DNA of 64,000 nt from an uncultured Eubacteriales bacterium (GCA_934486895.1 CAKSQZ010000002.1:1-64000), one strand, 5' to 3'; positions 1 to 8,862 are shown, counted from the first letter of the stretch. Program-made: numbers and translations. Notes: generated by a model from the letters alone, not told the origin.

Positions 1-26
1 ACCCGCCGTTTCGCGAGTGCTAGATT

Positions 27-55
27 ATAATACCACACCTCCCCTTCATTGTCAA
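27..55 (-). promoter_or_regulatory. Strong sigma-A promoter firing out of the left edge
   Basis: On the minus strand a perfect TTGACA (55-50) is followed after 17 bp by TATTAT (32-27). It points leftwards, so its gene lies outside the window. Just downstream, minus-strand CTAGCACTC (23-15) matches 8 of 9 bases of one arm of the HrcA operator CIRCE (TTAGCACTC-N9-GAGTGCTAA). The other arm would run off the window, and the five visible bases do not match well, so operator identity is tentative. The promoter itself is convincing. Confidence 0.7.
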
Positions 56-146
56 CCCCCTTTTTTTCTTTTTTTTATTTTTTTCGAGAAAAAATCAGTC
101 TTTATTTATTATCGGCGAAATTTTTTCTCTTATTCAGTAAAAACAC

Positions 147-176
147 AAAATGGGTCGCTGAAAAGCGACCCATTTT
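147..176 (-). terminator. Rho-independent terminator of pheST
   Basis: A 13-bp inverted repeat (AAAATGGGTCGCT, four-base AAAA spacer, mirrored arm) lies just after the pheT stop. Read on the minus strand, the arm ends in TTTT and continues into a T-rich stretch. Confidence 0.85.
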
Positions 177-184
177 ATTTATTA

Positions 185-2560
185 TTATTTTCTGAGCGTT
201 ACGCCGATCTTATCAAGCGCTTTTAGAACCTTTTTAATCACATTATCAACTTCTTCATCTTTAAGCGTTCTGTCGGACGCACGAAGAACAATGTTATAAG
301 CAACGCTCTTTTTGCCGCTTTCGACCTGAGATCCAGTGTAGACATCGAACAGCGAGACGCTCTCGCAAAGCTTTCCGCAAGCGCCTTTGATCGCCTTTTC
401 GATACTTATTACCGGAGTTTCGACATCGCAGATCATGGCAAGATCGCGGGCGGAAGCAGGAAATCTCGGAATACCGCGATACTCCTTATCTGTGTTCATA
501 TTCTTAAACAGCACTCCGAAATCGAGCTGACCAGCATAGACCTTGGATGAAATACCGTAGTTCTTGACCGCCGCCGGATGGATTTCTCCGATAATTCCGA
601 GCGACTCGCCGTTTATTGAAAGCTCGGCACATCTTCCCGGGTGGAAACCGTCGGCATCTGTTTTGGCTGCAATATCATAGTCACTAATATTAAGAACTCT
701 GAGCAGCTCTTCGACAGCGCCTTTGAGATCAAAATAATCATAATCTCCGCCATAAGCACCGAGGACGATCTTCTTAGGTTCGTTCGGAAGCTTATCTTCG
801 CCGTTTTTGATATAAACGCTTGCAAGCTCAAACATCTTAACAGCCATATTACGGCTTGCATAGTTTGTTGCAAGGACTTCCATCATAGACGGAACCGCGG
901 TTGTTCGCATGATACTTGTGTCCTCACCGAGCGGGTTTTTTATAACAACAGAATCGCGCAGCTGGCTTGACTTTGAAATGAGCATCTTATCATAGAACTT
1001 AGGCGAAATAAACGAGAATGTCTGGATCTCGCTGTATCCCATTGAAATAAGAGCTTCATATATTGTCTTTTCGGTTTTCTGTTCAGGTGTGAGTGCGGCT
1101 GCGGCAGAACCCCTGATCTGTGTTGTCGGGATTTTTTCATAAGAATAAAATCTTGCGATCTCCTCAGCAACATCTGCCTTGTGCTCAACGTCGCCGCGGA
1201 AGCTCGGGACGATTATCTCATTGCCGTTAACTTCAAAATCGATCTTTCTGAGAATATTTCTCATATCTTCTTCCGAGACATCAATACCGATAAAGCGGTT
1301 TATCCAATCAGCATCGAGTGTGAGCTTTGTCGGAGTGTAGCCGGAATTATCGACATCGATCTTGCCACAGACTACTTCGCCCGCCCCGAGCATTTCAACG
1401 AGCTCACAAGCACGCTCGAGCGCCGGAGCGCAGTTTTGAGCGTCAAGTCCCTTTTCGTATTTAGCTGACGACTCTGTTCTGAGAGCGAGTGCGCGTGAAG
1501 TGTTGCGGACACTCGGACCATTGAAGCAGGCTGACTCGAAAACAACTGTTGTTGTATCGTCCATTATGCCGGAATTTTCACCGCCCATTACGCCTGCGAC
1601 AGCCATGGGCTTTTCGCAGTTTGCAATGACAGCCATCTTCTCTGTGAGCTTGCGCTCAACACCGTCAAGCGTGACGATAGTTTCATCTTTTTTTGCCATT
1701 CTCGGCACGATGGTCTTACCGTTGACAAAGCGATAATCAAACGCGTGCATCGGCTGACCGTACTCAAGCATGACATAGTTTGTTATATCGACAATATTAT
1801 TGATCGGACGAACTCCGTGTGCACGCAGACGCTCCCTTATCCAAAGCGGTGACGGCTCGACCTTAACATTTTTAACAACGCGAGCCATATATCTTGTGCA
1901 GATCTTCGGATTTTGAACATCGACTTCGATATAATCCTTAATATCTCCGTCGGACTCTTTGACAACGGGGGTGTGCTTTTTGAACTCGCGATCGTAGGTC
2001 GCGGCAACTTCCCTTGCAAGACCGATGACCGAAAGGCAGTCGGGGCGGTTCGGAGTGATCTCAAACTCAACGATCGTATCCGAAAGATGAAGGACTTTCT
2101 TAATATCATCCCCGGGCTTGCAATCCTCTTTTATAACAAAAATACCGTTTTCAATAGCATACGGAAAATCGTGAACGGTAAGATTAAGTTCACCGAGTGA
2201 ACAAAGCATACCGTAGCTTTCAACGCCTCTGAGCTTGCCCTTCTTGATCTTGATATCGTTCGGAAGCGTCGAGCCGTCAAGCGCGACAGGAACAAGATCG
2301 CCGACAGTCAAGTTAGACGCACCGGTTACGATCTGAAGCGTGTTATCGCCGACATCGACGCTGCAAACAACGAGCTTATCAGCGTCGGGATGACGCTCAA
2401 TACTCAAAATTTTGCCGACAACGACTTTGTTTATCTCTGCGGCAGGATCGTTGTAACACTCGACTTTAGAACCGGTCATTGTAACTGATTCTGCAAAATC
2501 ATGCGGAGCAATGCCGTTCATATCAACAAATTCTGAAAGCCAATTAAAAGATAAATTCAT
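185..2560 (-). CDS. pheT: Phenylalanine--tRNA ligase beta subunit
   Basis: Beta chain of the (alpha-beta)2 cytoplasmic enzyme that charges tRNA-Phe. The 791-residue length is normal for bacterial PheT. The N-terminus carries the EMAPII-like tRNA-binding OB fold (about residues 40-150, with RHPDADKL), followed by the B3/4 editing region, the B5 domain, a catalytic-like core and a C-terminal ferredoxin-fold anticodon-binding domain (about 700-790). The ATG is preceded by GGCGGAG at good spacing. It lies 38 nt after pheS on the same strand and ends at a terminator, so the two form a bicistronic operon controlled by the upstream T-box. Nothing unusual is seen. Confidence 0.97.
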   Translation of the reverse strand: MNLSFNWLSEFVDMNGIAPHDFAESVTMTGSKVECYNDPAAEINKVVVGKILSIERHPDADKLVVCSVDVGDNTLQIVTGASNLTVGDLVPVALDGSTLPNDIKIKKGKLRGVESYGMLCSLGELNLTVHDFPYAIENGIFVIKEDCKPGDDIKKVLHLSDTIVEFEITPNRPDCLSVIGLAREVAATYDREFKKHTPVVKESDGDIKDYIEVDVQNPKICTRYMARVVKNVKVEPSPLWIRERLRAHGVRPINNIVDITNYVMLEYGQPMHAFDYRFVNGKTIVPRMAKKDETIVTLDGVERKLTEKMAVIANCEKPMAVAGVMGGENSGIMDDTTTVVFESACFNGPSVRNTSRALALRTESSAKYEKGLDAQNCAPALERACELVEMLGAGEVVCGKIDVDNSGYTPTKLTLDADWINRFIGIDVSEEDMRNILRKIDFEVNGNEIIVPSFRGDVEHKADVAEEIARFYSYEKIPTTQIRGSAAAALTPEQKTEKTIYEALISMGYSEIQTFSFISPKFYDKMLISKSSQLRDSVVIKNPLGEDTSIMRTTAVPSMMEVLATNYASRNMAVKMFELASVYIKNGEDKLPNEPKKIVLGAYGGDYDYFDLKGAVEELLRVLNISDYDIAAKTDADGFHPGRCAELSINGESLGIIGEIHPAAVKNYGISSKVYAGQLDFGVLFKNMNTDKEYRGIPRFPASARDLAMICDVETPVISIEKAIKGACGKLCESVSLFDVYTGSQVESGKKSVAYNIVLRASDRTLKDEEVDNVIKKVLKALDKIGVTLRK

Positions 2561-2576
2561 TTTTCTCCGCCCTTTC

Positions 2577-3599
2577 TTATTTAATATTCTTAAAGAAGTT
2601 CATATCGTTTTCATAGAGCAAACGCATATCGTCGATATTATATCTTCTCATTGCAATGCGCTCAAGGCCGATGCCGAATGCAAATCCACTGTATTCTTCG
2701 GGGTCGATTCCGCAGTTTGAAAGCACCTTCGGGTGAACCATGCCGCAGCCGAGTATTTCGATCCAGCCTTCGTTCTTACAAAGGCGGCAGCCTTTACCGC
2801 CACAAGAGAAGCACTGAATATCCATCTCAGCACTCGGCTCTGTAAACGGGAAATGGTGAGGACGAAAACGAACGACAGCGTTCTCACCGTAAAGTCGTTT
2901 TGCGAAGATCTCAAGTGTTCCTTTAAGGTCGCCCATTGTGACATTTTTATCAACAACAAGACCTTCGACCTGATGAAAAAGCGGCGAATGAGTCGCATCA
3001 ACTTCATCGGAACGGTAAACTCTGCCCGGGGCAATAATGCGAATAGGCGGCTTCTGTTTTTCCATAACACGAACCTGAACAGGCGATGTCTGAGTACGAA
3101 GCAGAATATTATCGGTTATATAGAATGTGTCCTGTGTATCGCGTGCCGGGTGATCTTTCGGCAGATTCAACGCCTCAAAGTTATAATAATCGTATTCTAT
3201 TTCGGGACCGTCCGCAATTGAAAAGCCCATACCTATAAATATGTCCTTCAGTTCGTCGAGCACGGTTGTGAGCGGATGACGATAGCCGAGGTCAAATCGC
3301 TTGCCTGGCATTGTGACATCGATCTTCTCCTCGATAAGCTTTTTCTCCATGCGCTCTTTTTTGAGCTGCTCGGTCTTTTCTGCGATAGACGCTTCAAGCT
3401 TGCTTCTTATTTCGTTTGCAAGCTGACCCATTTTCGGTCTCTCCTCGGCGGAAAGCGTTCCGAGTTTTTTAAGAATGCTTGTGAGCTCGCCTTTTTTGCC
3501 GAGCACCTTGACTCTTATCTCCTCAACAGCACTTTCGTCCTTAGCAAGGTCTATCAGTTTCTCGGCGTTATCACGCACCGAATTCAACAGATCCTTCAT
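2577..3599 (-). CDS. pheS: Phenylalanine--tRNA ligase alpha subunit
   Basis: Catalytic alpha subunit of PheRS, 340 residues. An N-terminal coiled coil (about 10-90) that contacts tRNA-Phe precedes the class II synthetase core with motif 2 (FHQVEGLVVD region) and motif 3 (GFAFGIGLERIAMRRY). I chose the ATG at 3599 (MKDLLNSV). An in-frame ATG three codons earlier lies one base after the AAAGGAG ribosome-binding site, too close to be used. The subunit contains a Cys-rich insertion (CFSCGGKGCRLCKNEGW) near residue 270, which is common in Firmicute PheS. It is transcribed through the T-box leader at 3640-3885. Confidence 0.97.
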   Translation of the reverse strand: MKDLLNSVRDNAEKLIDLAKDESAVEEIRVKVLGKKGELTSILKKLGTLSAEERPKMGQLANEIRSKLEASIAEKTEQLKKERMEKKLIEEKIDVTMPGKRFDLGYRHPLTTVLDELKDIFIGMGFSIADGPEIEYDYYNFEALNLPKDHPARDTQDTFYITDNILLRTQTSPVQVRVMEKQKPPIRIIAPGRVYRSDEVDATHSPLFHQVEGLVVDKNVTMGDLKGTLEIFAKRLYGENAVVRFRPHHFPFTEPSAEMDIQCFSCGGKGCRLCKNEGWIEILGCGMVHPKVLSNCGIDPEEYSGFAFGIGLERIAMRRYNIDDMRLLYENDMNFFKNIK

Positions 3600-3639
3600 A
3601 TAAAACATTCTCCTTTCGGTTGTTTACATAAATAAAAAA

Positions 3640-3885
3640 CTCCGCCCCTAAAACAGGACGAAGCAAAACTCCGCGGTACCACCCGACTTTTTGCAAAAAG
3701 CAAACACTTTTGCGGCAGATAACGGTGCCGATCCGCCGCAGACTACCGATTTAAAAATCAAATCTTTCACCTGCGAAGCTCCAAAGTGAACTTCAGCTTT
3801 ATCTTTCTGCCAAGGCAAATCGCAGCAAACATTGCCCTCTCTGAATGACGATCAAAAGCCTACTCTCTTTTTCACAGCAATTCAA
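3640..3885 (-). promoter_or_regulatory. T-box leader, probably tRNA-Phe responsive
   Basis: The minus strand contains the T-box core GGGTGGTACCGCGG (complement of 3671-3684), which pairs with the uncharged tRNA acceptor end. It is followed by a terminator hairpin ending in TTTTTT (about 3640-3672). Upstream is a Stem I-like region with a GGTGAAAG element, and a TTC triplet (complement of 3788-3790) that would fit as the Phe specifier codon. Uncharged tRNA-Phe should favour antitermination and pheST expression. The specifier assignment is by eye. Confidence 0.92.
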
Positions 3886-3892
3886 CACTTAG

Positions 3893-3921
3893 ATTATAAC
3901 ACCGTGTTCTCCTAAATGCAA
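3893..3921 (-). promoter_or_regulatory. Promoter of the pheST T-box transcript
   Basis: On the minus strand TTGCAT (3921-3916), a 17-bp spacer and a perfect TATAAT (3898-3893) sit just ahead of the T-box leader. Confidence 0.75.
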
Positions 3922-3949
3922 GCAAAATTTAAATTTTTTTAAAATTTGC

Positions 3950-3978
3950 TTGACAAACAAAGATCATCATATTATAAT
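3950..3978 (+). promoter_or_regulatory. Consensus promoter of tRNA-His
   Basis: Perfect TTGACA (3950-3955), 17-bp spacer and perfect TATAAT (3973-3978), about 20 bp before the tRNA. It is divergent from the pheST promoter. A fully consensus promoter is typical of stable RNA genes. Confidence 0.9.
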
Positions 3979-3998
3979 ATGTTTTGTCACTTATAGAT

Positions 3999-4076
3999 GG
4001 TGGGTATAGCTTAGTTGGTTAAAGCGCCAGTTTGTGGCACTGGAGACCGTCGGTTCGAATCCGACTATCCACCCCA
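3999..4076 (+). tRNA. tRNA-His (GTG anticodon)
   Basis: Complete cloverleaf with anticodon GTG in the loop TTGTGGC, T-loop GGTTCGAATCC, and encoded CCA (4074-4076). The extra G at position -1 (3999) faces C73, the identity pair specific to tRNA-His. It is a single-gene transcript with its own promoter and terminator. Confidence 0.97.
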
Positions 4077-4082
4077 TATATA

Positions 4083-4118
4083 AAAGGCTTCGCGCAACAG
4101 CGCGGGGCTTTTTCTTTT
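4083..4118 (+). terminator. Terminator of tRNA-His
   Basis: GC-rich hairpin (GGCTTCGCGC, AACA loop, GCGCGGGGCT) followed by TTTTTCTTTTTT. Confidence 0.85.
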
Positions 4119-4245
4119 TTTACGAAATCGGATGTTGCTTTAAAATATCAATTAAATAATTAAATAATACCGATAATATTAGACTGCCCGACTGCTAAAC
4201 ATATTTTTGAACAAATAAAAAATCAAAAGAGGTACGGCGGTATTT

Positions 4246-5454
4246 ATGAAAAAATCGATAAAAATATTCACAGCAGCCTGTGCTTTGGCACTGTCAGTCT
4301 TGTTTACATTTCAGATATACTATATCAATGAATTACCTGATTCATTTAAAATAAAAAAAGGCGAGTCGCTCTCGCTTTCTGGGGGTCTCAGCATTTCGCA
4401 GGAGACCTTATCGGGAGCAAAAGACGCATCGGGAAATATCGGCAGCGAAAAAGTCTCGCTTAATATGCTCGGGATCATACCTATTAAAAGCGTGTCTCTC
4501 ACCGAGATAGAAGATCGGGAGGTTTTCATAGGCGGAAATGTTTTCGGAATAAAGATTTTCACAAAAGGCGTTATGGTTGTAGGAATTTCAGCTGTTGAAA
4601 CAAGCAAAGGCAGCATTTGCCCTGCGAGTGACGCAGGCATAAAACTCGGCGACAATATAATATCCGTAGCGGGAAAGAGTGTTTCATCAAATGAGGATGT
4701 CTCGGCACTTATAAAAGAAAGCAGCGGAAAAAGCATTGATATTGTTATATGGCGCTCTGACAAGAAAAAGACCGTAAAGCTCACACCCGCTCTGTCAAAA
4801 GACGGCGATCTTAAAGCAGGAATGTGGGTGAGGGACAGCTCGGCAGGTATCGGCACTATGACCTTTTCAGATCCCATAACCGGTGTTTACGCAGGACTCG
4901 GACACGCAGTGTGCGATGTGGACACAGGGGAGACTCTTCCGCTTCAAAACGGCGAAATAGTAGGTGCTAAGATACGAAGTATTTCAAAAAGCCAAAACGG
5001 AAAATCGGGTTCGCTGTGCGGCGAATTTGACGGAGGAAGGATCGGTTCTCTGCTTGCGAATACAGAAGCAGGTATATACGGTGTGCTCGACAGCAAAAAT
5101 CAAAGCGGCAAAATAGTTAAGATCGCCTTGAAACAGCAGATAAAAGAGGGAGACGCTCAGATCTACACAAGCATTGACAATACAGGTCCGAAATTGTACG
5201 ACTGTAAAATCATAAAAATCAAATATAACGAAGCGCATACACACAATATGGTTATAATGATAACCGACAACGAACTGCTCGAAAAAACCGGCGGCATCGT
5301 TCAGGGAATGAGCGGAAGTCCGATTATTCAAAACGGTATGCTGATAGGTGCAGTGACCCATGTTTTTGTTAATGACACAGCTAAAGGATATGCGATTTTT
5401 GCCGAAAATATGTATGATAGGTCGCAAGAAACGATTTCTAAAAAAGCTTCGTAA
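4246..5454 (+). CDS. spoIVB: SpoIVB serine peptidase (sporulation checkpoint)
   Basis: Intercompartmental signalling protease of sporulation. In Bacillus it is made in the forespore and triggers SpoIVFB activation of pro-sigma-K. The 402 residues begin with a signal/anchor helix (about 8-26). A PDZ domain follows (about 110-190, with DAGIKLGDNIISVAG), then the S55 peptidase domain with the catalytic Ser motif GMSGSPII near residue 355 and a candidate catalytic His in GLGHAVCD. Length is close to other SpoIVB proteins. It precedes spo0A on the same strand, the arrangement conserved in Firmicutes. I could not identify a convincing forespore sigma promoter in the AT-rich upstream gap. Confidence 0.95.
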   Translation: MKKSIKIFTAACALALSVLFTFQIYYINELPDSFKIKKGESLSLSGGLSISQETLSGAKDASGNIGSEKVSLNMLGIIPIKSVSLTEIEDREVFIGGNVFGIKIFTKGVMVVGISAVETSKGSICPASDAGIKLGDNIISVAGKSVSSNEDVSALIKESSGKSIDIVIWRSDKKKTVKLTPALSKDGDLKAGMWVRDSSAGIGTMTFSDPITGVYAGLGHAVCDVDTGETLPLQNGEIVGAKIRSISKSQNGKSGSLCGEFDGGRIGSLLANTEAGIYGVLDSKNQSGKIVKIALKQQIKEGDAQIYTSIDNTGPKLYDCKIIKIKYNEAHTHNMVIMITDNELLEKTGGIVQGMSGSPIIQNGMLIGAVTHVFVNDTAKGYAIFAENMYDRSQETISKKAS

Positions 5455-5507
5455 TATTGCACAAAATTTCAAATCAAATTATGTGGGAAAATTTACCTCA
5501 TAATCTA

Positions 5508-5536
5508 TTGCATCGTGTGGCATTTTATGGTATTAT
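5508..5536 (+). promoter_or_regulatory. Probable promoter of spo0A
   Basis: TTGCAT (5508-5513), 17-bp spacer, TATTAT (5531-5536), about 125 bp before the spo0A start. Two tandem TTTGTCTG copies (5583-5598) downstream resemble the first six bases of the Spo0A box TTTGTCGAA. The leader also holds short stems (ACTAC 5571-5575 with GTAGT; CCGA with TCGG). Confidence 0.6.
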
Positions 5537-5661
5537 ATAACCACAACGCAGAAATAAAGGACTACGGACGAGCACCGCGGGCTTTGTCTGTTTGTCTGCG
5601 AAGTAGTTAGCCGATATAACTCGGAAAATATCAAATTTGCAATAGAAAGGATAGATGATTT

Positions 5662-6441
5662 ATGACACAAACGAAGTTAAAAGTGCTTATTGCGGATAAT
5701 TCGATAGATTTCTCCGCCGAATGCACAAAATTGCTTAATTCATACGGTATGGAGGTTGTATTCACACAAAAGGACGGACAAAAGCTGCTTGAGAAAATAG
5801 AAAGCTACAAACCCGATGTCGCAGTTATGGACGCATTTATGCCTCATGTTGACGCACTTGGGGTGCTCGAAAGAGTTAAAACGCTTCGCATTGAAAAGCA
5901 GCCTCTTATTTTTATAACATCAAACTTTGATAATCAGCGTCTCGAGCAGCAGACGCTTGCGGCGGGAGCGGCATATTATATGCTGAAACCTTTTAAGCCT
6001 GACGCACTTGCTCAGAGGATAATTCAGGTCACCGGCTGGCAGAGCAAAGAAGTTCCGCTGACGCTAAGAAAGCCCGAAAGCACAACTGACCTTGAACTTA
6101 TGGTTACAGATATAATTCATCAGATAGGTGTTCCTGCGCATATCAAGGGCTATCATTATCTCAGAGAAGCGATAATTTTATCTGTAAACAACCCTGAGAT
6201 CATTAACTCGATTACAAAACAGCTTTATCCGACTGTGGCGAAGCGATTTAAGACTACCTCTTCAAGAGTTGAACGTGCTATTCGTCACGGTATTGAAGTC
6301 GCATGGGACAGAGGCGATGTTGATGTGCTCAACTCCTATTTCGGCTACACAATACATATCGGCAGAGGCAAGCCTACAAATTCTGAATTCATCGCAATGA
6401 TCGCAGACAAGCTTCGCCTTCAGCTCAAAGCTACCGCATGA
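5662..6441 (+). CDS. spo0A: Sporulation transcription factor Spo0A
   Basis: Master response regulator of sporulation entry, 259 residues. The N-terminal receiver (about 5-125) has the acidic start IADNS, phospho-acceptor Asp in VAVMDAFMP, the Thr of FITSN and the Lys of MLKPF. The C-terminal Spo0A DNA-binding domain (about 150-258) contains the recognition-helix region TTSSRVERAIRHGIEVAW, near-invariant in the family. It follows spoIVB after a 207-nt gap holding its own promoter. A strong terminator follows immediately, so it probably ends the transcript. Confidence 0.98.
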   Translation: MTQTKLKVLIADNSIDFSAECTKLLNSYGMEVVFTQKDGQKLLEKIESYKPDVAVMDAFMPHVDALGVLERVKTLRIEKQPLIFITSNFDNQRLEQQTLAAGAAYYMLKPFKPDALAQRIIQVTGWQSKEVPLTLRKPESTTDLELMVTDIIHQIGVPAHIKGYHYLREAIILSVNNPEIINSITKQLYPTVAKRFKTTSSRVERAIRHGIEVAWDRGDVDVLNSYFGYTIHIGRGKPTNSEFIAMIADKLRLQLKATA

Positions 6442-6444
6442 ATA

Positions 6445-6467
6445 AACGCCCCTTTCGGGGCGTTTTT
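6445..6467 (+). terminator. Terminator of spo0A
   Basis: Perfect 6-bp GC stem CGCCCC-TTTC-GGGGCG flanked by A and T runs (TTTTTATTTT), starting 4 nt after the stop. Confidence 0.92.
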
Positions 6468-6547
6468 ATTTTGCACTGTAAATGTAATCACTGCGAATCT
6501 CACAACTGTAAAAATAACTCTCAGGTTAGTTGCACTTTTGAAACAAC

Positions 6548-6576
6548 TTGTTAATTTTGTTGTTTTGTGATACAAT
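6548..6576 (+). promoter_or_regulatory. Promoter of the zinc-type binding lipoprotein gene
   Basis: TTGTTA (6548-6553), 17-bp spacer, TACAAT (6571-6576), about 40 bp before the ATG. I could not confirm a Zur-type operator around it. Confidence 0.6.
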
Positions 6577-6615
6577 GTTATAAGATTTTTAAATCGGAAA
6601 TATGGGAGAGAGAAA

Positions 6616-7578
6616 ATGAAAAAAATATCGTCAATATTGCTCGCTGCAATAACAGCACTCTCGATCTGCTCCTGCGGGCAAATGGTTGCTAATGATAGGA
6701 TAACCGTTGTTTGCACTGTGTTTTCGCAATATGATTGGGCTAAAAACATAATCGGAGAGCGAAAAGACAAATTCAATTTAAGCTGGCTTGCACAAAACGG
6801 ATCGGATATACACAGCTATCAGCCGACAGCGCAGGACATTGTTATGCTCTCCGGGGCCGACATTGTCATAAGCGTAGGCGGTGTTTCCGATGAGTGGGCG
6901 AAAAAGGCTGTTATGAACGCGCACGGCAACACTGATACACTGCTTGAAATGGCGGATTATGTTTCTATGAAAAACGAAGAGACTGTTGACGGTATGCAGC
7001 ACGAGGAGCATGACGGCCACGATCACGGCGACGGTGACGAGTATGACGAACATATATGGCTTTCACTGAAAAACGCAAAAGCTATCTGCCGCGGCATAAG
7101 CGACAGAATAATTAAAGCAGATCCCGACGGGAAGGATATTTACGAAAGCAATCTGCAAAAATATTTATCAGAGCTTGACAGTCTCGATAAACAGCTCTCC
7201 GAGAAATTATCCGCTAAAAACAAAAAGCCGCTCATTTTTGCCGACAGATTTCCCTTCAGATATTTTGCCGACGACTATGATCTACGCTACTACGCAGCAT
7301 TCCCGGGCTGCTCCGCTGAAACGGAAGCGAGCTTTGAGACGGTTATATTCTTAGCAAACAAGATGAAATCAAACAATATTAAAACCGTTTTTACTGTAGA
7401 TGACGGATCGTCATCCATCGCGGATACCGTCATTAAAAACAGCGGAGTAAGCGATGTTAAAACAGTGTCGCTGTGTTCATTGCAGGCAGTCAGCAAGAAG
7501 CAGGAAAACAGCGGACTGAGCTATCTTTCTGCAATGACAAACAACGCGCAGAAAATCATTAATTCGTTAAAGGAATAA
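6616..7578 (+). CDS. Metal (zinc-type) ABC transporter substrate-binding lipoprotein
   Basis: Cluster A-I solute-binding protein for a metal such as Zn2+, tethered outside the membrane. The 320 residues start with a lipoprotein signal whose lipobox ends at Cys20 (SICSCG). A first ligand His is in DIHSYQP. A His/Asp-rich loop (HEEHDGHDHGDGDEYDEH, about 135-152) leads into the second ligand His of DEHIW, and the DDGSSS motif is near the C-terminus. The third-ligand region reads ADRFPFRYF, where ZnuA or PsaA would have His or Glu. No permease or ATPase gene is adjacent, which is odd for this family, so the partners must be encoded elsewhere. Confidence 0.88.
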   Translation: MKKISSILLAAITALSICSCGQMVANDRITVVCTVFSQYDWAKNIIGERKDKFNLSWLAQNGSDIHSYQPTAQDIVMLSGADIVISVGGVSDEWAKKAVMNAHGNTDTLLEMADYVSMKNEETVDGMQHEEHDGHDHGDGDEYDEHIWLSLKNAKAICRGISDRIIKADPDGKDIYESNLQKYLSELDSLDKQLSEKLSAKNKKPLIFADRFPFRYFADDYDLRYYAAFPGCSAETEASFETVIFLANKMKSNNIKTVFTVDDGSSSIADTVIKNSGVSDVKTVSLCSLQAVSKKQENSGLSYLSAMTNNAQKIINSLKE

Positions 7579-7595
7579 ACTTCACTTTGCAATTT

Positions 7596-8810
7596 TTACT
7601 TGCCGCAATCCAAAACATAAAGATAAACTCCGGCGCTCCAGCCCATCATAGTCGGAGTTTCGTATTCCTTTGAGACGGAAACCGTGCCGTCCACGACATT
7701 GTACTTCTCCCATAGGTTGCCGGTTTTATCAAAGTTCAGCTCAACAACTTCTTCATATTTTTTCGCTATTCTTTCAGCGTCTTTATCGTATCCGTAATTG
7801 AAAAGTCCACGAATGACCATATACTGAAGGCAAGCCCAACCGTTCGGGTAATCCCACTGAAGATCCGAAAGCCCCTCGCGGTTTTCGCTGCCTGTTACGC
7901 CGTATCGCGCTTCAAGTTTCGGCAAAAGTTCGACTGTTCTTTTAGCCTGCTCGGGTGTTGCAAGCTTAAAAAACAGAGGATAAAACATTGCCGCGGAAAT
8001 GAAATCGGTTCTTTGAGCCTTTTCAAAATCATAATCGCAAAATGCACCGAGTTTTTCATCCCACATGAGCTTATTCATTAACTTCCTGCGATGTTGCGCG
8101 GCAGTTTGCCAGACCTCTTCCCTGCCGTTTTGAAGCAGTTTTGCGAAATATGCAAGGTTTTGCTCCATACCGAAAAGCAAAGAATTTAGATCTATTCCGT
8201 TGAACTTATCGGCTCTCACGCCGAAACGGCTTGTACAGTCCCAACCACTTTCGCAAAAGGAATACATACACTCGCTGTATTTGTCGATTGCCGATTTTTC
8301 TTTCGGCATTTCGAGACCGCAGCGCTCGCAAAGTCCATAAGCATAGCCTATATCAAGTTCAGATTCATCGGTGTAGTATCTGTTAAGTCCGCTATCGCAA
8401 AGGCGTCTTTGCGTCCAAAAGTCGTGTTCCTTTTCAATAGCCGGATAGATCTCGGAAAGCCATTTTATATCACCGGTGACATCGAAAATGTCCCTCACCA
8501 TCTGTGAGAAATACGGAGGCTGAGAACGATTAAGATAAAATGTTCGACTTCCGTTCGGCATTCTTCCGAACTTCTCTATCATATAAGCCGTATTCTCGGC
8601 ATTGTTTATCGCCTGATCTGTTCTGCCCGACAAAATAAGCCCGACATTTGTGAAATATGTATCCCAATAATACATTTCCTGAAACGACCCTTCGATACAC
8701 GGAACGGTGTACGGCTTAGGAAGTCCTATCAAATCGCCCTTGTCCTGTGTGTTAGACCGAATTGTTTTATCCCAATTATTTATTATAAAATCTCTGACTT
8801 TATTGTTCAC
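7596..8810 (-). CDS. Trehalase-like glycoside hydrolase (GH37)
   Basis: Predicted cytoplasmic alpha,alpha-trehalase that would split trehalose into two glucose. The 404 residues lack a signal peptide. GH37 landmarks are FQEMYYWDTYF (about 42), the NRSQPPYFS motif (about 103), the catalytic-acid region GWDCTSRFG (about 194), YPNGWACLQY (about 325), and a C-terminal KEYETPTMMGWSAGV whose Glu matches the second catalytic residue. It is shorter than enterobacterial TreA/TreF (about 550), so the N-terminal lobe is trimmed. It starts at GTG, with GGAGG five bases upstream. Substrate is inferred from family only; no trehalose transporter is adjacent. Confidence 0.85.
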   Translation of the reverse strand: MNNKVRDFIINNWDKTIRSNTQDKGDLIGLPKPYTVPCIEGSFQEMYYWDTYFTNVGLILSGRTDQAINNAENTAYMIEKFGRMPNGSRTFYLNRSQPPYFSQMVRDIFDVTGDIKWLSEIYPAIEKEHDFWTQRRLCDSGLNRYYTDESELDIGYAYGLCERCGLEMPKEKSAIDKYSECMYSFCESGWDCTSRFGVRADKFNGIDLNSLLFGMEQNLAYFAKLLQNGREEVWQTAAQHRRKLMNKLMWDEKLGAFCDYDFEKAQRTDFISAAMFYPLFFKLATPEQAKRTVELLPKLEARYGVTGSENREGLSDLQWDYPNGWACLQYMVIRGLFNYGYDKDAERIAKKYEEVVELNFDKTGNLWEKYNVVDGTVSVSKEYETPTMMGWSAGVYLYVLDCGK

Positions 8811-8833
8811 ATTGTCCTCCGGTTTTTTGTTTA

Positions 8834-8862
8834 ATTTTATAATAAAAAATTTTCTTTGTCAA
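8834..8862 (-). promoter_or_regulatory. Promoter of the trehalase gene
   Basis: On the minus strand perfect TTGACA (8862-8857), 17-bp spacer, TAAAAT (8839-8834). Its -35 abuts the spoVT terminator. Confidence 0.75.

Noticed and set aside
1..23. Complete HrcA CIRCE operator
   Set aside because: Only one arm is inside the window and the visible bases of the second arm do not match, so only a half-site is reported.
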